Assembly (NCBI GenBank): GCA_030613445.1
Contig: JAUWLY010000224.1
Span: forward strand, 1-5,180
Length of the DNA: 5,180 bases
Source: Candidatus Stahliibacteriota bacterium
GTDB lineage: Bacteria; Hydrothermota; Tepidihabitantia; SM23-42
Direction of reading: 5' to 3'
Each line of letters opens with the position of its first letter. Within the stretch, counting starts at the first letter, position 1. The position numbers and the translations under genes were made by a program. Shown in pieces: positions 5,045 through 5,180 of this stretch. The notes below the pieces were generated by a model. It worked only from the letters and a program-made list of their open reading frames with translations. It searched no databases and was not told the origin of the DNA.

Positions 5045-5180
5045 CCTCACCCCTGAAACAATACTGAAATGATATTCAGCACAAGGTTCAGGGCAGGCTC
5101 TTGTCCTCTCCTCAAAGAGGAGAGGAAAGTTATCAATTAATACACCCTCTCCCTTTCTAAGGGAGAGGGAAAGGGTGAGG
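5045..5180. repeat. Multi-hairpin intergenic palindromic repeat, running to the window end
   Basis: Nested and side-by-side perfect stems fill 136 bases. The outer closing arms are cctcaccc (5045-5052) and gggtgagg (5173-5180). ccctgaa (5051-5057) pairs with ttcaggg (5087-5093), enclosing ctgaa/ttcag (5064-5068/5075-5079). A 10-bp stem, tcctctcctc (5104-5113)/gaggagagga (5117-5126), has an AAA loop. An 11-bp stem, ccctctccctt (5145-5155)/aagggagaggg (5159-5169), has a TCT loop. The whole could fold as a cloverleaf of hairpins closed by the outer arms. This is the style of dispersed intergenic repeats common in uncultured bacterial genomes. No T-run follows any stem on either strand, so they are not intrinsic terminators. 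The element may continue past the window. Confidence 0.65.

Noticed and set aside
5104..5169. The two strong hairpins as intrinsic terminators
   Set aside because: Neither is followed by a T-run on either strand, and no gene ends close by.
4868..5180. CRISPR array in the gene-free end
   Set aside because: The repeats are inverted, not regularly spaced direct repeats, and differ from each other.

Overview
The window is bacterial, and the lipid A genes show a Gram-negative-type (diderm) cell with an outer membrane. Base composition looks moderately AT-rich (roughly 40% GC by eye). A lipid A pair beside a secreted LVIVD-type propeller protein and an outer-membrane barrel, with palindromic intergenic repeats, would fit an uncultured lineage of the WOR-3/Stahlbacteria or FCB kind. 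That placement is inference; nothing here is a taxonomic marker.

Layout. Positions 1-803 (+) hold the 3' part of lpxD, cut off by the left edge. Positions 800-1672 (+) hold lpxC, which overlaps the lpxD stop by 4 bases (ATGA). Together they encode the second and third steps of lipid A synthesis. A 91-base gap (1673-1763) holds a candidate promoter framed by an 11-bp inverted repeat. It leads to a second pair of plus-strand genes: a secreted LVIVD-repeat beta-propeller protein (1764-2798) and a probable outer-membrane beta-barrel protein (2795-3958), again joined by an ATGA overlap. A convergent minus-strand EamA/DMT-family 10-TM transporter (4838-3921) overlaps the 3' end of the barrel gene by 38 bases. 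The last 342 bases (4839-5180) contain no gene but hold two palindromic elements: a MITE-like inverted repeat (4868-4983) and a multi-hairpin repeat (5045-5180) that reaches the window end.

The most notable observation is in lpxC. The protein has all the expected zinc and catalytic residues but carries about 30 extra residues ahead of the first zinc-ligand motif. Exactly there (952-1060) the DNA is packed with perfect and near-perfect palindromes. This looks like an in-frame insertion of a palindromic repeat into an essential gene, comparable in principle to the Rickettsia palindromic elements. A 14-base piece of it matches the repeat at the window end at 13 of 14 positions.

Functionally, lpxD and lpxC would be translationally coupled for outer-membrane lipid A synthesis. 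The propeller and barrel genes look like a coupled envelope pair of unknown role. The transporter appears to be an independent unit.
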